Positions 17,153 through 25,943 of a DNA stretch of 64,000 bases are shown here, piece after piece (the first letter of the stretch is position 1; each line of letters opens with the position of its first letter). A program made the translations under genes and the position numbers. The notes beneath the pieces were generated by a model that saw only the letters and a list, made by a program, of their open reading frames with translations, had not been told where the DNA came from and ran no database searches. The DNA is taken from NCBI RefSeq assembly GCF_026410305.1, contig NZ_JAPMLQ010000007.1:1-64000 (forward strand), read 5' to 3'. This DNA comes from Sulfitobacter sp. F26204. Lineage in GTDB: Bacteria; Pseudomonadota; Alphaproteobacteria; Rhodobacterales; Rhodobacteraceae.

Positions 17153-17227
17153 TGGCTGGGGTGGTAGGATTCGAACCTACGATCTCCTGTACCAAAAACA
17201 GTTGCCCTACCACTAGGCCACACCCCA
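17153..17227 (-). tRNA. tRNA-Gln (anticodon TTG)
   Basis: A 75-nt tRNA with encoded CCA. The acceptor arm pairs TGGGGTG with its 3' partner (CACCCCA), the T arm carries GGTTCGAATCC, and the anticodon arm CTGT-TTTTGGT-ACAG places TTG at positions 34-36, decoding CAA. It follows the mscS-like gene on the same strand. Confidence 0.95.
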
Positions 17228-17232
17228 ATACA

Positions 17233-17258
17233 CCGCGCTTGTTAATCGGCAAGTGCGG
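17233..17258 (-). terminator. Hairpin between mscS-like gene and tRNA-Gln
   Basis: CCGCGCTTG (17233-17241) and CAAGTGCGG (17250-17258) form a 9-bp stem with one wobble pair and an 8-base loop, 30 bases beyond the channel gene stop. It lacks a T tract in the minus direction, so termination is only a guess. Confidence 0.4.
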
Positions 17259-17288
17259 GGGGCGCAAGACCCGAAATGGCAGAATCTT

Positions 17289-18611
17289 TCATTCTTCTGA
17301 TGCTGTATCGCTTAGCAGATCGTGACGGGATAATTCGGTGCGCTCCTGGTCCACGATTTTGGCAAGCTCTTCATCCTGTGTCGCCTGAACATCCTGAGCA
17401 GGTGCAGGGGCGGGAACCTGCACTTTGGGTTCATCATTTTCCCGATTTTGCGTCGTGGCGGATTTGACGCCTGCATGGGTTTCGATCCGATAACTGGGAA
17501 CGGGTGCTGCTATTCCCGCGGCATCATATGCGGCCTGTGTAAGGCGGATGGCTTCGGAACGCGCCAGAGTGATATTTGTTTCGTTCTGGTTGATCCATGC
17601 TGCCATCGACAGGGTGATCCAGAAATCATCGACGGACTCCACCCAGGCCGCGGCTTCCGGTGTTTCCAGTACAAAGGGCAGGTCGTTCATCACGTCAAGG
17701 GCAATCCTACGGGCCTTGTCAAGGTCAGCATCCGAAGCGACACTCAGGGAATAGGTAAATCGGCGTTCGGCATTGCGTGAAAAGTTGACGATTCGGCTTT
17801 TGAACACTGTCGCATTCGGAATGCGGATATGGTTGCCATCAAAGCTCAACAGAATCGTCGCACGGGAGGTAAGGCGGATCACCTTCCCGGTGTCGCCTTC
17901 TATCTCAACAGTATCATTCGGGCGGAAGGGTTGACGGATCGACAGCATGATCGAGGCGATGAAATTCTCTACCGTATCACGCACGGCAAAACCGATGGCG
18001 AGGCCCACGATACCAGCAGCGCCAAGGATACCGGATAACAACGCAGTGGCGTTCACAATATCCAGTGCAATGACCAGACCGCCGATGACAAAAATCAACC
18101 GGATGATCTGACGATAAATATCCGCGATAAAGGCGTTTGGTGACAGGCGCTCCCATGGCTGTTTCCGGCGTGCCAGCCAAAATCCGAATAACAACACCAG
18201 GGCAAAGACAGAAACCGCCACCATTGCCAGGGGCAAAAAGGCAATCATCTGTGAAGCGCGGGTTTTAAAGCGCGCCATAGCCGGACTGAGGCGTTCGGCG
18301 ACATCCGTGCTTTCCTGCACTGCATTTTCGATGGCGACGACACCTTCGACCCGGCTTGTCAGTTCATTCAGGCGTGCAGCGGTGCCTGGATCCACTGTCT
18401 TGCCCCGCAGGGTAACGATTCCCGATGAAACGGTAACGCTGATGTCGCCGTAGCCTTCCAACTCTCCCAGAATGTCACGAATCCGGTTGGCGATGGCAGC
18501 GTCTGCCGTTGCGTCATCGGCAAGGCCAATTGTCCCCGTTGGTTGATCAGGAGTTTGGGCGAAAACAGAGGCAGGCAGCCAGAGGCATAGAAGGAAGGCA
18601 AGAATGCGCAT
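17289..18611 (-). CDS. Mechanosensitive channel (MscS family) with N-terminal BON domain
   Basis: A 440-residue inner-membrane channel. Order: signal peptide (1-18, ending VFAQ); a periplasmic BON domain (about 38-102, with GIVTLRGKTVDPGTAARL); three membrane helices (about 120-146, 168-192, 193-222); the MscS pore and beta domain (GLAIGFAVRDTVENFIASIMLSI, then RPNDTVEIEGDTGKV); and a charged C-terminal tail of about 60 residues. MscS channels open under membrane tension and release solutes during hypo-osmotic shock. The BON domain probably contacts the periplasm or outer envelope. It is a single gene upstream of tRNA-Gln. Confidence 0.92.
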   Translation of the reverse strand: MRILAFLLCLWLPASVFAQTPDQPTGTIGLADDATADAAIANRIRDILGELEGYGDISVTVSSGIVTLRGKTVDPGTAARLNELTSRVEGVVAIENAVQESTDVAERLSPAMARFKTRASQMIAFLPLAMVAVSVFALVLLFGFWLARRKQPWERLSPNAFIADIYRQIIRLIFVIGGLVIALDIVNATALLSGILGAAGIVGLAIGFAVRDTVENFIASIMLSIRQPFRPNDTVEIEGDTGKVIRLTSRATILLSFDGNHIRIPNATVFKSRIVNFSRNAERRFTYSLSVASDADLDKARRIALDVMNDLPFVLETPEAAAWVESVDDFWITLSMAAWINQNETNITLARSEAIRLTQAAYDAAGIAAPVPSYRIETHAGVKSATTQNRENDEPKVQVPAPAPAQDVQATQDEELAKIVDQERTELSRHDLLSDTASEE

Positions 18612-18732
18612 TGGGTATTTCCGAATCCAAATGAGGCCAGCCTAGGGGGCGCAGTTGGGTATGGCAATTCCATCCAACAGCCTTGGCCTTTGCCACGTCG
18701 TAAATGAAGCAACAGGGCAGACCGGCGGTTGG

Positions 18733-19722
18733 TTAGACGCGACAATCGATCAAGACTGCGCCACTGCGCGTACCCGCCTCGACGGCTTCATGCGCCTGCA
18801 CGGTTTGATCCAGCGGGTACACCCGTTCGACAGGGCCGGTCAGTGCTCCCTGAAGCAGAGCGGCATGCAGCCTTTCGATCATTGCTTTGCGGTCTGCCAG
18901 GGGGAGCAGATAGATCAGGATAATGTCGATTGTCACGGCTTTGAACAACAGGGGCAGAAAAGGCAGGCTTGGTGACATCTCTTTGGCCGATCCATAGGCC
19001 GCAATCCGGCCATTGGGTGCGACGATCTCTGCGTCCATTGCGACGTTGAGCCCGAATTCAACTTCGACCACCGTCGGGATCAGCGCACCTCCGCTCGCGG
19101 CAAGGATCTGCGTTGCGAGATCGGGCGCGCTGTAATCCAGCACGGTATCCGCCCCGGCTTGCACCACGCGATCAAAGTCGCGCGGGCTACAGGTGGCGAT
19201 AACCTTGGCGCCGCCCCATTTGGCCAGTTGGACGGCCAGTAAACCAACGGTGCCCGCGCCCCCCTGTATCAGTATCGTTGTGCCGTCGACGGATCCGCCG
19301 CCAAAGACCGCCTGTGCTGCAGTCAGCCCGGGAATCCCGAGAATTGCGCCGGTTTCGAGCGCGACTGCATCAGGCAAGGGAACGGCCATATCCTCAGGCA
19401 AGGTAATATGGTTGGCCGCAGTGCCTCGGGGACGTTGCCATTGACCGTTCCAGATCCAGACCCGCTGCCCGATACGCGAAGGATCAACGCCGTCCCCAAC
19501 AGTGTCGATCACGCCGGCCCCATCGCTGTGTGGCGTGATGCTGTCAAAGGCAGGTTTGACCATGCCGGGCCTGCCCATGCGTGATTTAACATCAGACGGG
19601 TTTACACCTGAATAGGTTAGGGCCACGCGGACTTCCCCGCGTGCAGGAGGAATGTCTGGCATTGTCTGGAGGGTGAGGACGTCAGCGGCAGGACCGAGGC
19701 TGGAATAGGTGATGGCTCGCAT
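18733..19722 (-). CDS. Quinone oxidoreductase-like medium-chain dehydrogenase
   Basis: A 329-residue medium-chain dehydrogenase/reductase of the NADPH:quinone reductase branch. The N-terminal catalytic domain has the SGVNPSDVKSRMG motif; the Rossmann dinucleotide site is ILIQGGAGTVGLLAVQLAK, around residues 150-169. The cysteine ligands for structural and catalytic zinc are absent, as in zinc-free quinone reductases. It would reduce quinones or activated double bonds with NADPH in the cytoplasm. It stands alone with 121 bases to the mscS-like gene. Confidence 0.88.
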   Translation of the reverse strand: MRAITYSSLGPAADVLTLQTMPDIPPARGEVRVALTYSGVNPSDVKSRMGRPGMVKPAFDSITPHSDGAGVIDTVGDGVDPSRIGQRVWIWNGQWQRPRGTAANHITLPEDMAVPLPDAVALETGAILGIPGLTAAQAVFGGGSVDGTTILIQGGAGTVGLLAVQLAKWGGAKVIATCSPRDFDRVVQAGADTVLDYSAPDLATQILAASGGALIPTVVEVEFGLNVAMDAEIVAPNGRIAAYGSAKEMSPSLPFLPLLFKAVTIDIILIYLLPLADRKAMIERLHAALLQGALTGPVERVYPLDQTVQAHEAVEAGTRSGAVLIDCRV

Positions 19723-19906
19723 GGGGGTGGTCCTTCGGAATGATCACGGTTGGCGCACTCTGTCGCAAACAGTGGCACCATGCAATCAGGTGAAGGGCAT
19801 ACGCGGCATGAGCCCAAAGTGGAAACTGGCGATCGTGCGCAGGCAACAATTGTTTTTGCCGCTATCCAAAGTGCTGGTGAAGTCGAACAAGGCGTTGCTG
19901 TGGGGA

Positions 19907-20416
19907 TTATTCGCGAATCTCGCGGGGATCGACACCCCAGATGCGGGACTTGGGTACCCAGCCCTTGTAGCCGCCCGAGCGCAACTCGCACCATTCAAGG
20001 TCACAATTTCCCAAACGCGCGACAACTCCCAGTTCTAGCGCGGCGGCGACGGGGGCCGCAGGGTCGGGACGTGTGTGCAATGCCAGCATGTCGCGTTCCA
20101 CCAAAACCGTGCGCGTGCCTGACAAGAGCGAATAATGCACCCAACCACCGACACCGTCGCGGTCTTCGACGCGCCGCCAGTGACCATGCTCTGCCGTGAT
20201 CCGCAAAGGCATGTCGCGGCGCTTGTATACCCAATCGATACGATGCGACAGTGACGGGCCGCGCCGCACGTTTCCTTCGGAGGCCTTCATCGACACGAAA
20301 CGGGGGAGAGGCAGGTTCGTAACCGGTCCAACCTCACCGGCACAAAGGCGGGTGGGGACAAGCGGTAGCATCAGCAACAGCGTCAAAAGGGCGCCTGTCA
20401 GCGAGGAACGGAACAT
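19907..20416 (-). CDS. Exported SH3-domain protein
   Basis: A 169-residue protein with an N-terminal hydrophobic export signal (GALLTLLLMLPLVPTRLCAG) and two bacterial SH3-type segments: ASEGNVRRGPSLSHRIDWVY with WRRVEDRDGVGGWVHYSLL, then LHTRPDPAAPVAAALELGVV with GGYKGWVPKSRIWG. Such proteins usually act at or near peptidoglycan in the periplasm. The frame opens at 20542, but the ATG at 20416 is preferred because it begins the signal peptide and clears the divergent dehydrogenase promoter. Confidence 0.85.
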   Translation of the reverse strand: MFRSSLTGALLTLLLMLPLVPTRLCAGEVGPVTNLPLPRFVSMKASEGNVRRGPSLSHRIDWVYKRRDMPLRITAEHGHWRRVEDRDGVGGWVHYSLLSGTRTVLVERDMLALHTRPDPAAPVAAALELGVVARLGNCDLEWCELRSGGYKGWVPKSRIWGVDPREIRE

Positions 20417-20535
20417 GGGTGCTGCCTGCACTTTGATTTGTTTGCTCTTTTGCCGCGCGAGGTTCTTGTGCCTCGTCGCTGCATGGGACACCATGGCGGT
20501 AAGGAAAGAAAAGGCCAAGGTCTGGGAGAATAGAT

Positions 20536-21522
20536 ATGTCAAAGAAACGGTTGAGTGTTGTAGTCACGCGACGGTTGCCGGACGCGGTTGAGACTCGGTT
20601 GTCAGAACTCTTTGATGTCAAGCTACGGCTTGATGATGTGCCAATGACCCGCTCTGAATTGACAGAGGCGATGAAGACGGCGGATGTTCTGGTGCCAACG
20701 GTTACCGATGAAATCGACGCGGCAATGATCGCTCAGGCCGGCGAGCGGCTCAAATTGATCGCCAATTACGGCGCAGGTGTTGACCATATCGACGTAACAA
20801 CGGCGCGCCAGCGCGGGATTCTGGTCAGCAACACCCCCGGTGTGCTGACCGATGATACCGCTGATATGGCGATGGCGCTTATTTTGAGCGTCACCCGTAG
20901 AATGTCGGAAGGCATGGCAATGATGCAAAAAGGAGAATGGTCCGGCTGGGCACCGACTGCGTTACTGGGCGGACGGGTCAGCGGACGGCGATTGGGTATT
21001 CTCGGAATGGGCCGGATCGGTCAGGCCGTCGCAAAACGCGCGGCAGCTTTTGGCATGCAGGTACATTATCACAACAGACGCAGACTACACGCAGGCATCG
21101 AAACTGCGCTGGAGGCTACCTATTGGGAAAGCCTTGACCAGATGGTGGCCCGGATGGATGTGATTTCGGTCAATTGCCCGCATACGCCCTCGACCTTTCA
21201 TCTGATGAACGCCAGGCGTTTGAAACTGATGAAGCCTGATGCGGTCATCATAAATACATCGCGGGGTGAAGTGATCGACGAGAACGCCCTAACGCGCATG
21301 CTGCGCGCCGGTGAGATCAAGGGGGCAGGTCTGGATGTCTACGAGCATGGCACCGAAATCAATCCGCGGCTGCGCGAGTTGGAGAACGTCGTGTTGTTGC
21401 CCCACATGGGGTCTGCGACTTTGGAAGGACGTCTGGAGATGGGTGAGAAGGTGATCATCAATATCAAGACCTTTGACGACGGACATCGCCCACCGGATCA
21501 GGTGGTGCCGTCAATGCTATGA
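20536..21522 (+). CDS. D-2-hydroxyacid dehydrogenase (glyoxylate/hydroxypyruvate reductase type)
   Basis: A 328-residue NAD(P)-dependent dehydrogenase that interconverts 2-keto acids and D-2-hydroxyacids. The nucleotide-binding GMGRIGQAVAKR, the catalytic Arg243 in NTSRGEVID, the following glutamate region and the C-terminal LLPHMGSAT histidine are all present. The family resemblance is to bacterial glycerate dehydrogenase and glyoxylate reductase. It begins a plus-strand run with gamma-glutamyltransferase and a D-lactate-dehydrogenase-like flavoprotein, but a hairpin element (21540-21622) separates it from them, so co-transcription is uncertain. Confidence 0.9.
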   Translation: MSKKRLSVVVTRRLPDAVETRLSELFDVKLRLDDVPMTRSELTEAMKTADVLVPTVTDEIDAAMIAQAGERLKLIANYGAGVDHIDVTTARQRGILVSNTPGVLTDDTADMAMALILSVTRRMSEGMAMMQKGEWSGWAPTALLGGRVSGRRLGILGMGRIGQAVAKRAAAFGMQVHYHNRRRLHAGIETALEATYWESLDQMVARMDVISVNCPHTPSTFHLMNARRLKLMKPDAVIINTSRGEVIDENALTRMLRAGEIKGAGLDVYEHGTEINPRLRELENVVLLPHMGSATLEGRLEMGEKVIINIKTFDDGHRPPDQVVPSML

Positions 21523-21539
21523 ATGCAGGGCCGGAAGAT

Positions 21540-21622
21540 TGAGCAGGCAAAGCCTGCACGTGAATTGGTTTTTTGAGGCTCTGCCTCAAACTCCGCGGGA
21601 TATAAGGGCCAAAAAGAGAAAC
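21540..21622 (+). repeat. Two-hairpin intergenic element (REP-like, probable terminator)
   Basis: Between two genes lies GCAGGC-AAA-GCCTGC (a perfect hairpin, 21544-21558), then a T6 run, then TTGAGGC-TCT-GCCTCAA, then CTCCGCGGGATATAAGGGCC and AAAAAGAG. From memory, very similar GAGGCTCTGCCTCAAACTCC-type elements are scattered between genes in roseobacter genomes. Only one copy is in this window. It could serve as terminator of the hydroxyacid dehydrogenase gene. Confidence 0.55.
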
Positions 21623-21636
21623 AGGGGAGAGATGAC

Positions 21637-23412
21637 GTGCGATTTTTGTTGAGTGCGATTTTTGTGGTGTTGGTCGGCACTGCGCAAGCGCAACAGGCGG
21701 CAGATGCTGTTGAGCCTGAGGCGGCCGGGATTGGTGCATTTGAATCCCTGCCTGCCGACATGGCAGCGGCACTTGACGCAAAAGAAGCAGGACGGCCGGT
21801 CGTTGCCTCTGACTGGATGGTTGCGGCGGCGAATCCGCTGGCGGTGAAAGCGGGCGCGGATGTGCTGGCGGCGGGCGGCACCGCAGCGGATGCCCTGGTG
21901 GCGGTTCAGGTTGTTTTGGGCCTGGTTGAGCCACAGTCATCAGGTCTGGGCGGTGGTGCCTTTCTGGTCTGGTATGATGCCGCCACGGGGGATGTCATTA
22001 CCTTGGACGGTCGCGAAACTGCGCCTCTGGCCGCAACCCCGCGCCTGTTTCAGGACCCGGAAGGCGAACCGCTGAAGTTTTTTGATGCGGTTGTGGGGGG
22101 GCGCTCTGTTGGTACGCCGGGCACACCGGCACTTTTGGCGGAAATTCATCGGCGATGGGGCACTCAGGAGTGGGGATCGCTGCTGGAGCCGGCCCTAACC
22201 TTGGCGCAAGACGGGTTTACTGTTTCACCGCGTCTGGCCAAGCTGGTTGAGGAGGATCTTGAGCGCCTTGCCATCTCGCCTGTTGCGTCGGCCTATTTCA
22301 TGCCAGACGGAGAAGCGATCAAGGCAGGAGCGACGTTGAAGAACCCTGCCTATGCGGCAACGCTCAAAGCTTTTGCCGAGCAGGGCGCGACAGTTTTTTA
22401 TGGCGGAAAAATCGGACACGATATTGTCGCAACTGTACAGAATGCCGAGAATGCAGGTGTATTGTCCGATGTCGATCTGGCGATTTATCAGGTCAAGGAA
22501 CGGGAGGCGATCTGCGCACCCTACCGTGGCCATGAGGTATGTGGCATGGGACCGCCTTCGTCTGGTGCTGTTGCGGTCGGGCAAATACTGGCGGCGCTCG
22601 AAGGTTATGACCTGAGCGCAGGACCTCAGGACCTGAATGTACGGCGCCTGATGGGGGATGCCGCGCGGTTGGCCTTTGCGGATCGGGGACGGTACCTGGC
22701 GGACAGCGATTATGTACCGGTGCCGGTGACAGGTTTGCTGGATCCGGCTTATTTGGCCGGGCGTGCCGCACTGCTTGACAGTGAAATGGCGTTGGAAGAG
22801 GTCAGCGCGGGCGAACCTACCTGGGATCATGCGATGATCTGGGCGGATGACGAGAGTATAGAATTGCCGTCGACATCCCATATTTCGATCGTCGATAGCA
22901 TGGGTAATGTGGCGAGCATGACAACCACGATCGAGAACGGGTTCGGCTCGCGATTGATGGTCGGTGGTTTTTTGCTGAACAACGAACTGACGGATTTCTC
23001 GTTTCGTAGTCACAAGGACGGCATACCCGTGGCCAATCGGGTTGAGCCGGGCAAGCGACCCCGATCAAGCATGGCACCCACCATAGTGATGAAGGACGGC
23101 AAGCCCGTGATGGCCGTTGGATCACCCGGCGGCAGCCGCATCATCGGCTATGTCACACAGGTCATTGTGGCGGTGATCGACTGGGGTTTGGATGTACAAC
23201 AGGCGGTCAGCCTGCCCCATGCGGTAAACCGGTTCGGCACATATGATTTGGAACAAGATACACCTTCAGTTGAGTTGAGCGACGGATTGACAACCATGGG
23301 GTTTGAAGTGGCAACTCGGGGTTTGACCTCGGGTTTGCACGTGATTGCGATTGGCGATGATCTGCGCGGCGGGGCAGACCCCCGGCGCGAGGGGATAGCC
23401 TTTGGCAGGTAG
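21637..23412 (+). CDS. ggt: Gamma-glutamyltransferase (Ntn hydrolase)
   Basis: A 591-residue periplasmic precursor with a signal peptide (1-19, GTAQAQ). It hydrolyses or transfers the gamma-glutamyl group of glutathione and related peptides. The enzyme autocleaves into two subunits; the small one would begin at Thr413 in STSHISIVD, the position of the catalytic threonine. The QSSGLGGGAFLVWYD motif near the N-terminus and RPRSSMAPTIV and GSPGGSRIIGYV near the C-terminus are typical. The start is GTG with AGGGGAGA upstream. The flavoprotein gene follows 12 bases later. Confidence 0.95.
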   Translation: MRFLLSAIFVVLVGTAQAQQAADAVEPEAAGIGAFESLPADMAAALDAKEAGRPVVASDWMVAAANPLAVKAGADVLAAGGTAADALVAVQVVLGLVEPQSSGLGGGAFLVWYDAATGDVITLDGRETAPLAATPRLFQDPEGEPLKFFDAVVGGRSVGTPGTPALLAEIHRRWGTQEWGSLLEPALTLAQDGFTVSPRLAKLVEEDLERLAISPVASAYFMPDGEAIKAGATLKNPAYAATLKAFAEQGATVFYGGKIGHDIVATVQNAENAGVLSDVDLAIYQVKEREAICAPYRGHEVCGMGPPSSGAVAVGQILAALEGYDLSAGPQDLNVRRLMGDAARLAFADRGRYLADSDYVPVPVTGLLDPAYLAGRAALLDSEMALEEVSAGEPTWDHAMIWADDESIELPSTSHISIVDSMGNVASMTTTIENGFGSRLMVGGFLLNNELTDFSFRSHKDGIPVANRVEPGKRPRSSMAPTIVMKDGKPVMAVGSPGGSRIIGYVTQVIVAVIDWGLDVQQAVSLPHAVNRFGTYDLEQDTPSVELSDGLTTMGFEVATRGLTSGLHVIAIGDDLRGGADPRREGIAFGR

Positions 23413-23424
23413 GAGGGCGAAGAT

Positions 23425-24831
23425 ATGGCAGAGGGTGCAGCACTGACGCGCAATGACAATGGGATTGCGGCGGCTCTTGGCGTATTGAAGCAACAGTTCG
23501 GTGAAAGGTTCCAAACCGGGCAGGCGATCCGTGCGCAGCATGGCCATACTACGACCTGGATCGAAAACCAGATTCCCGATGGGGTGGTTTTTGCACATTC
23601 CACCGAAGAGGTTTCCGAGATTGTGAAGGTATGTGCAGCACATCGTGTGCCGATCATTGCCTTTGGCACTGGAACTTCCCTTGAGGGGCATGTGAATGCA
23701 CCAATTGGCGGAATCTCGATCGATTTGAGCCAAATGGACAAGGTGCTGGAGGTCAACGCGGGGGATCTGGATTGCCGTGTGCAACCGGGTGTCACCCGCG
23801 AGGCTCTCAATACCCATCTGCGCGATAGCGGATTATTCTTTCCGATTGATCCGGGGGCCAATGCCTCGATAGGGGGCATGACTGCGACGCGCGCGTCGGG
23901 CACCAACGCGGTGCGCTATGGCACGATGAAGGACAATGTTGTGAACGTCGAAGCCGTGATGGCCGACGGGAGCGTTATCCGCACCGCACAACGGGCCAAG
24001 AAAACCTCGGCGGGCTATGATTTGACGCGGCTGATGGTCGGCTCCGAAGGTACCCTGGGGATCATCACGGAAATCACCCTGCGCCTACAGGGGATCCCAG
24101 AGGCGATGTCGGCCGCGCGCTGTTCATTTCCCTCAGTCGAAGCTGCGGCGAAAACGGTGATGGCGGTCGTACAATATGGACTGCCTGTCGCGCGGATCGA
24201 ACTCCTGGATGCTTTGATGGTCCAGGCGGTAAACGCCTATTCCAAGCTTGATTTGCCCGAGACACCGCTCTTGCTGTTGGAGTTTCATGGCTCTGAAGCA
24301 GGTGTGACAGAACAGGCGGAAACCTTTGGACAGTTGGCTGAAGAAGAAGGGGGTAGTGGTTTTACTGCTACGACAACGCCTGAGGAGCGCAGCAAATTAT
24401 GGCAGGCGCGGCATGATGCTTACTGGGCGATGCTGGCGTTGCGGCCGGGGTGTAATGCGGTCACCTCAGACGTTTGCGTGCCGATCTCCCGACTGGCTGA
24501 GGCTCTGACCAAGGCAGAGGGAAGGGCAAAGGAACTGGGGCTGACAGCACCGATTGTCAGCCATGCGGGCGACGGAAACTTTCACGCTACCATCCTGATC
24601 GATATGAAGGATGAGGTCCAAGTCGAAAGCGCCGCTGGCTTTATTTCTTGGCTCAATGACGTTGCCATCGGGATGGAGGGCACCTGCACCGGTGAGCACG
24701 GTATCGGACAGGGCAAACGCAAGTATCTGGTCAGGGAGTTGGGGCAGGAGACCCTGGATGTGATGGGTGCGATCAAAAAGGCGCTTGATCCCGACAATAT
24801 CATGAACCCTGGAAAAATATTCTTGTCCTGA
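23425..24831 (+). CDS. FAD-linked D-lactate dehydrogenase / glycolate oxidase GlcD-like
   Basis: A 468-residue flavoprotein of the vanillyl-alcohol-oxidase fold. The FAD domain carries IIAFGTGTSLEGHV and LMVGSEGTLGIITEITLRL; the C-terminal domain has GDGNFHATIL and ends with GTCTGEHGIGQGKRKYL and the ALDPDNIMNPGKIF signature of D-lactate dehydrogenases (cytochrome). It oxidises a D-2-hydroxyacid and passes electrons to the respiratory chain. A strong AGGAGG precedes the ATG. Its pairing with a D-2-hydroxyacid dehydrogenase two genes upstream suggests a 2-hydroxyacid theme. The substrate is not determined by sequence. Confidence 0.92.
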   Translation: MAEGAALTRNDNGIAAALGVLKQQFGERFQTGQAIRAQHGHTTTWIENQIPDGVVFAHSTEEVSEIVKVCAAHRVPIIAFGTGTSLEGHVNAPIGGISIDLSQMDKVLEVNAGDLDCRVQPGVTREALNTHLRDSGLFFPIDPGANASIGGMTATRASGTNAVRYGTMKDNVVNVEAVMADGSVIRTAQRAKKTSAGYDLTRLMVGSEGTLGIITEITLRLQGIPEAMSAARCSFPSVEAAAKTVMAVVQYGLPVARIELLDALMVQAVNAYSKLDLPETPLLLLEFHGSEAGVTEQAETFGQLAEEEGGSGFTATTTPEERSKLWQARHDAYWAMLALRPGCNAVTSDVCVPISRLAEALTKAEGRAKELGLTAPIVSHAGDGNFHATILIDMKDEVQVESAAGFISWLNDVAIGMEGTCTGEHGIGQGKRKYLVRELGQETLDVMGAIKKALDPDNIMNPGKIFLS

Positions 24832-24944
24832 AGGGTATGAGGGGGCTCTGGCTGGGTGGCATAAGACATTCCATTGCCCAAAGGTTGCCCAGATGTCTAC
24901 GCATTTCGGATGCAGTGTTTTCCAAACAATTGGAAGGCGGCACC

Positions 24945-25550
24945 ATGTTAAAGGCAGTATTGGCTCTTGGACTGACAATGGCCATCGGGTCCGGCGGGTT
25001 AGCCTATGATTATTCGCAACAAACGGCCAGGATGTCGGGCGAACCGCTTGAGTTGGTGCACTACGCGGCAGGCCTGAAACTCCGTGTGGTGGACCTGATG
25101 GAACAAGATGTCGGCCCGAGGATTTCTGTGTTGCCGCAGATTGGACGCGGCATGTCGACCACGTCCTTTGAGACTGCGATGGGGCAAAACCCACGCAGCA
25201 CAGGCCAACAAATCGATGAATTTGCCCAAGACAGTCCGCAGTTGCAGGCATTGATCAAAGCGGATCGCGCCCAAGCAAAGAAAAGTTGGTGGGCGAAGAT
25301 AAGACAGAAGGTAGTGGGTGATAATGATAGGCCAAGATCCGACCGCCTTGCTGATATTAGGGAACGCAATTTCCCGAAACCGCGACAGGGGCTTGATCCA
25401 AGCGCATTGTCGGGGATGAATGCGGTTGAATTTTATGGCAACCGCGCCGCGATTAGCGAAGGTCTGGCCAATACCGCCTATAACAACATGAAGGCTGCGA
25501 CCGAAGGCATGGACATGTCAGGTTATAATAGTCAAACGCTGGATTGGTAG
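24945..25550 (+). CDS. Hypothetical exported protein
   Basis: A 201-residue protein with a hydrophobic N-terminus (residues 1-18, AVLALGLTMAIGSGGLAY) that could be a signal peptide or anchor, then a soluble, charged, helical body with a basic stretch (QAKKSWWAKIRQKVVG). I recognise no family. The longer frame from 24837 is rejected because the ATG at 24945 has a GGAAGG site and begins the hydrophobic segment. It lies 113 bases after the flavoprotein gene. Confidence 0.7.
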   Translation: MLKAVLALGLTMAIGSGGLAYDYSQQTARMSGEPLELVHYAAGLKLRVVDLMEQDVGPRISVLPQIGRGMSTTSFETAMGQNPRSTGQQIDEFAQDSPQLQALIKADRAQAKKSWWAKIRQKVVGDNDRPRSDRLADIRERNFPKPRQGLDPSALSGMNAVEFYGNRAAISEGLANTAYNNMKAATEGMDMSGYNSQTLDW

Positions 25551-25943
25551 GCTGCGACCCTGCCTTGCGGCGGGCCAGGTCTTTGGCTTGGAGCCAATGT
25601 CGAAGGCGACAGCACAATCAAACCACAGTTCCTGCAAGGCTGCGTTATGAAATACCTGCAGTTAAAAGCGGAAAACCCTGACCTCTGATCCATGACCCGT
25701 CGGGGTCAGAAAACTTGCAGGCGCAATCCGAAGCGGAAGTTTCATCAAGGGTGGCCAAGAATTTTCCGTCATGATCATCCTCGTCAAATCAACTTCCCGC
25801 GTGATGCGCCTGGCTGTCGCCAAAGGACCTGTCGCCCCGAGAACATGAGGTCGGTTTTTTGATATGTAGGGTCGGCTGCTGCGCGGCTCCTCAAGTGGGG
25901 GAGCGTACAACAGGAACAACACTGTCAGAAGGATTCGGGGCAA
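25551..25943. other. 393-base intergenic region upstream of the DMGDH-like gene
   Basis: No gene is evident. It contains a tight hairpin, TGACCC-GTCG-GGGTCA (25693-25708), and a weak terminator-like structure, GACCT (25826-25830) pairing with AGGTC (25848-25852) followed by a T6 run at 25855-25860. I looked for glycine-riboswitch conserved blocks, which would make sense ahead of a one-carbon flavoprotein, and did not find them. The T6 hairpin may act as an attenuator or terminate transcripts from 24945. Confidence 0.4.

Noticed and set aside
16855-17223. 122-codon minus-strand protein frame through tRNA-Gln
   Set aside because: Its first part is a translation of the tRNA gene; the rest belongs to the broken remnant region.
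25551-25943. Glycine or SAM riboswitch ahead of the DMGDH-like gene
   Set aside because: The conserved blocks of these riboswitches were looked for and not found; only generic hairpins are present.
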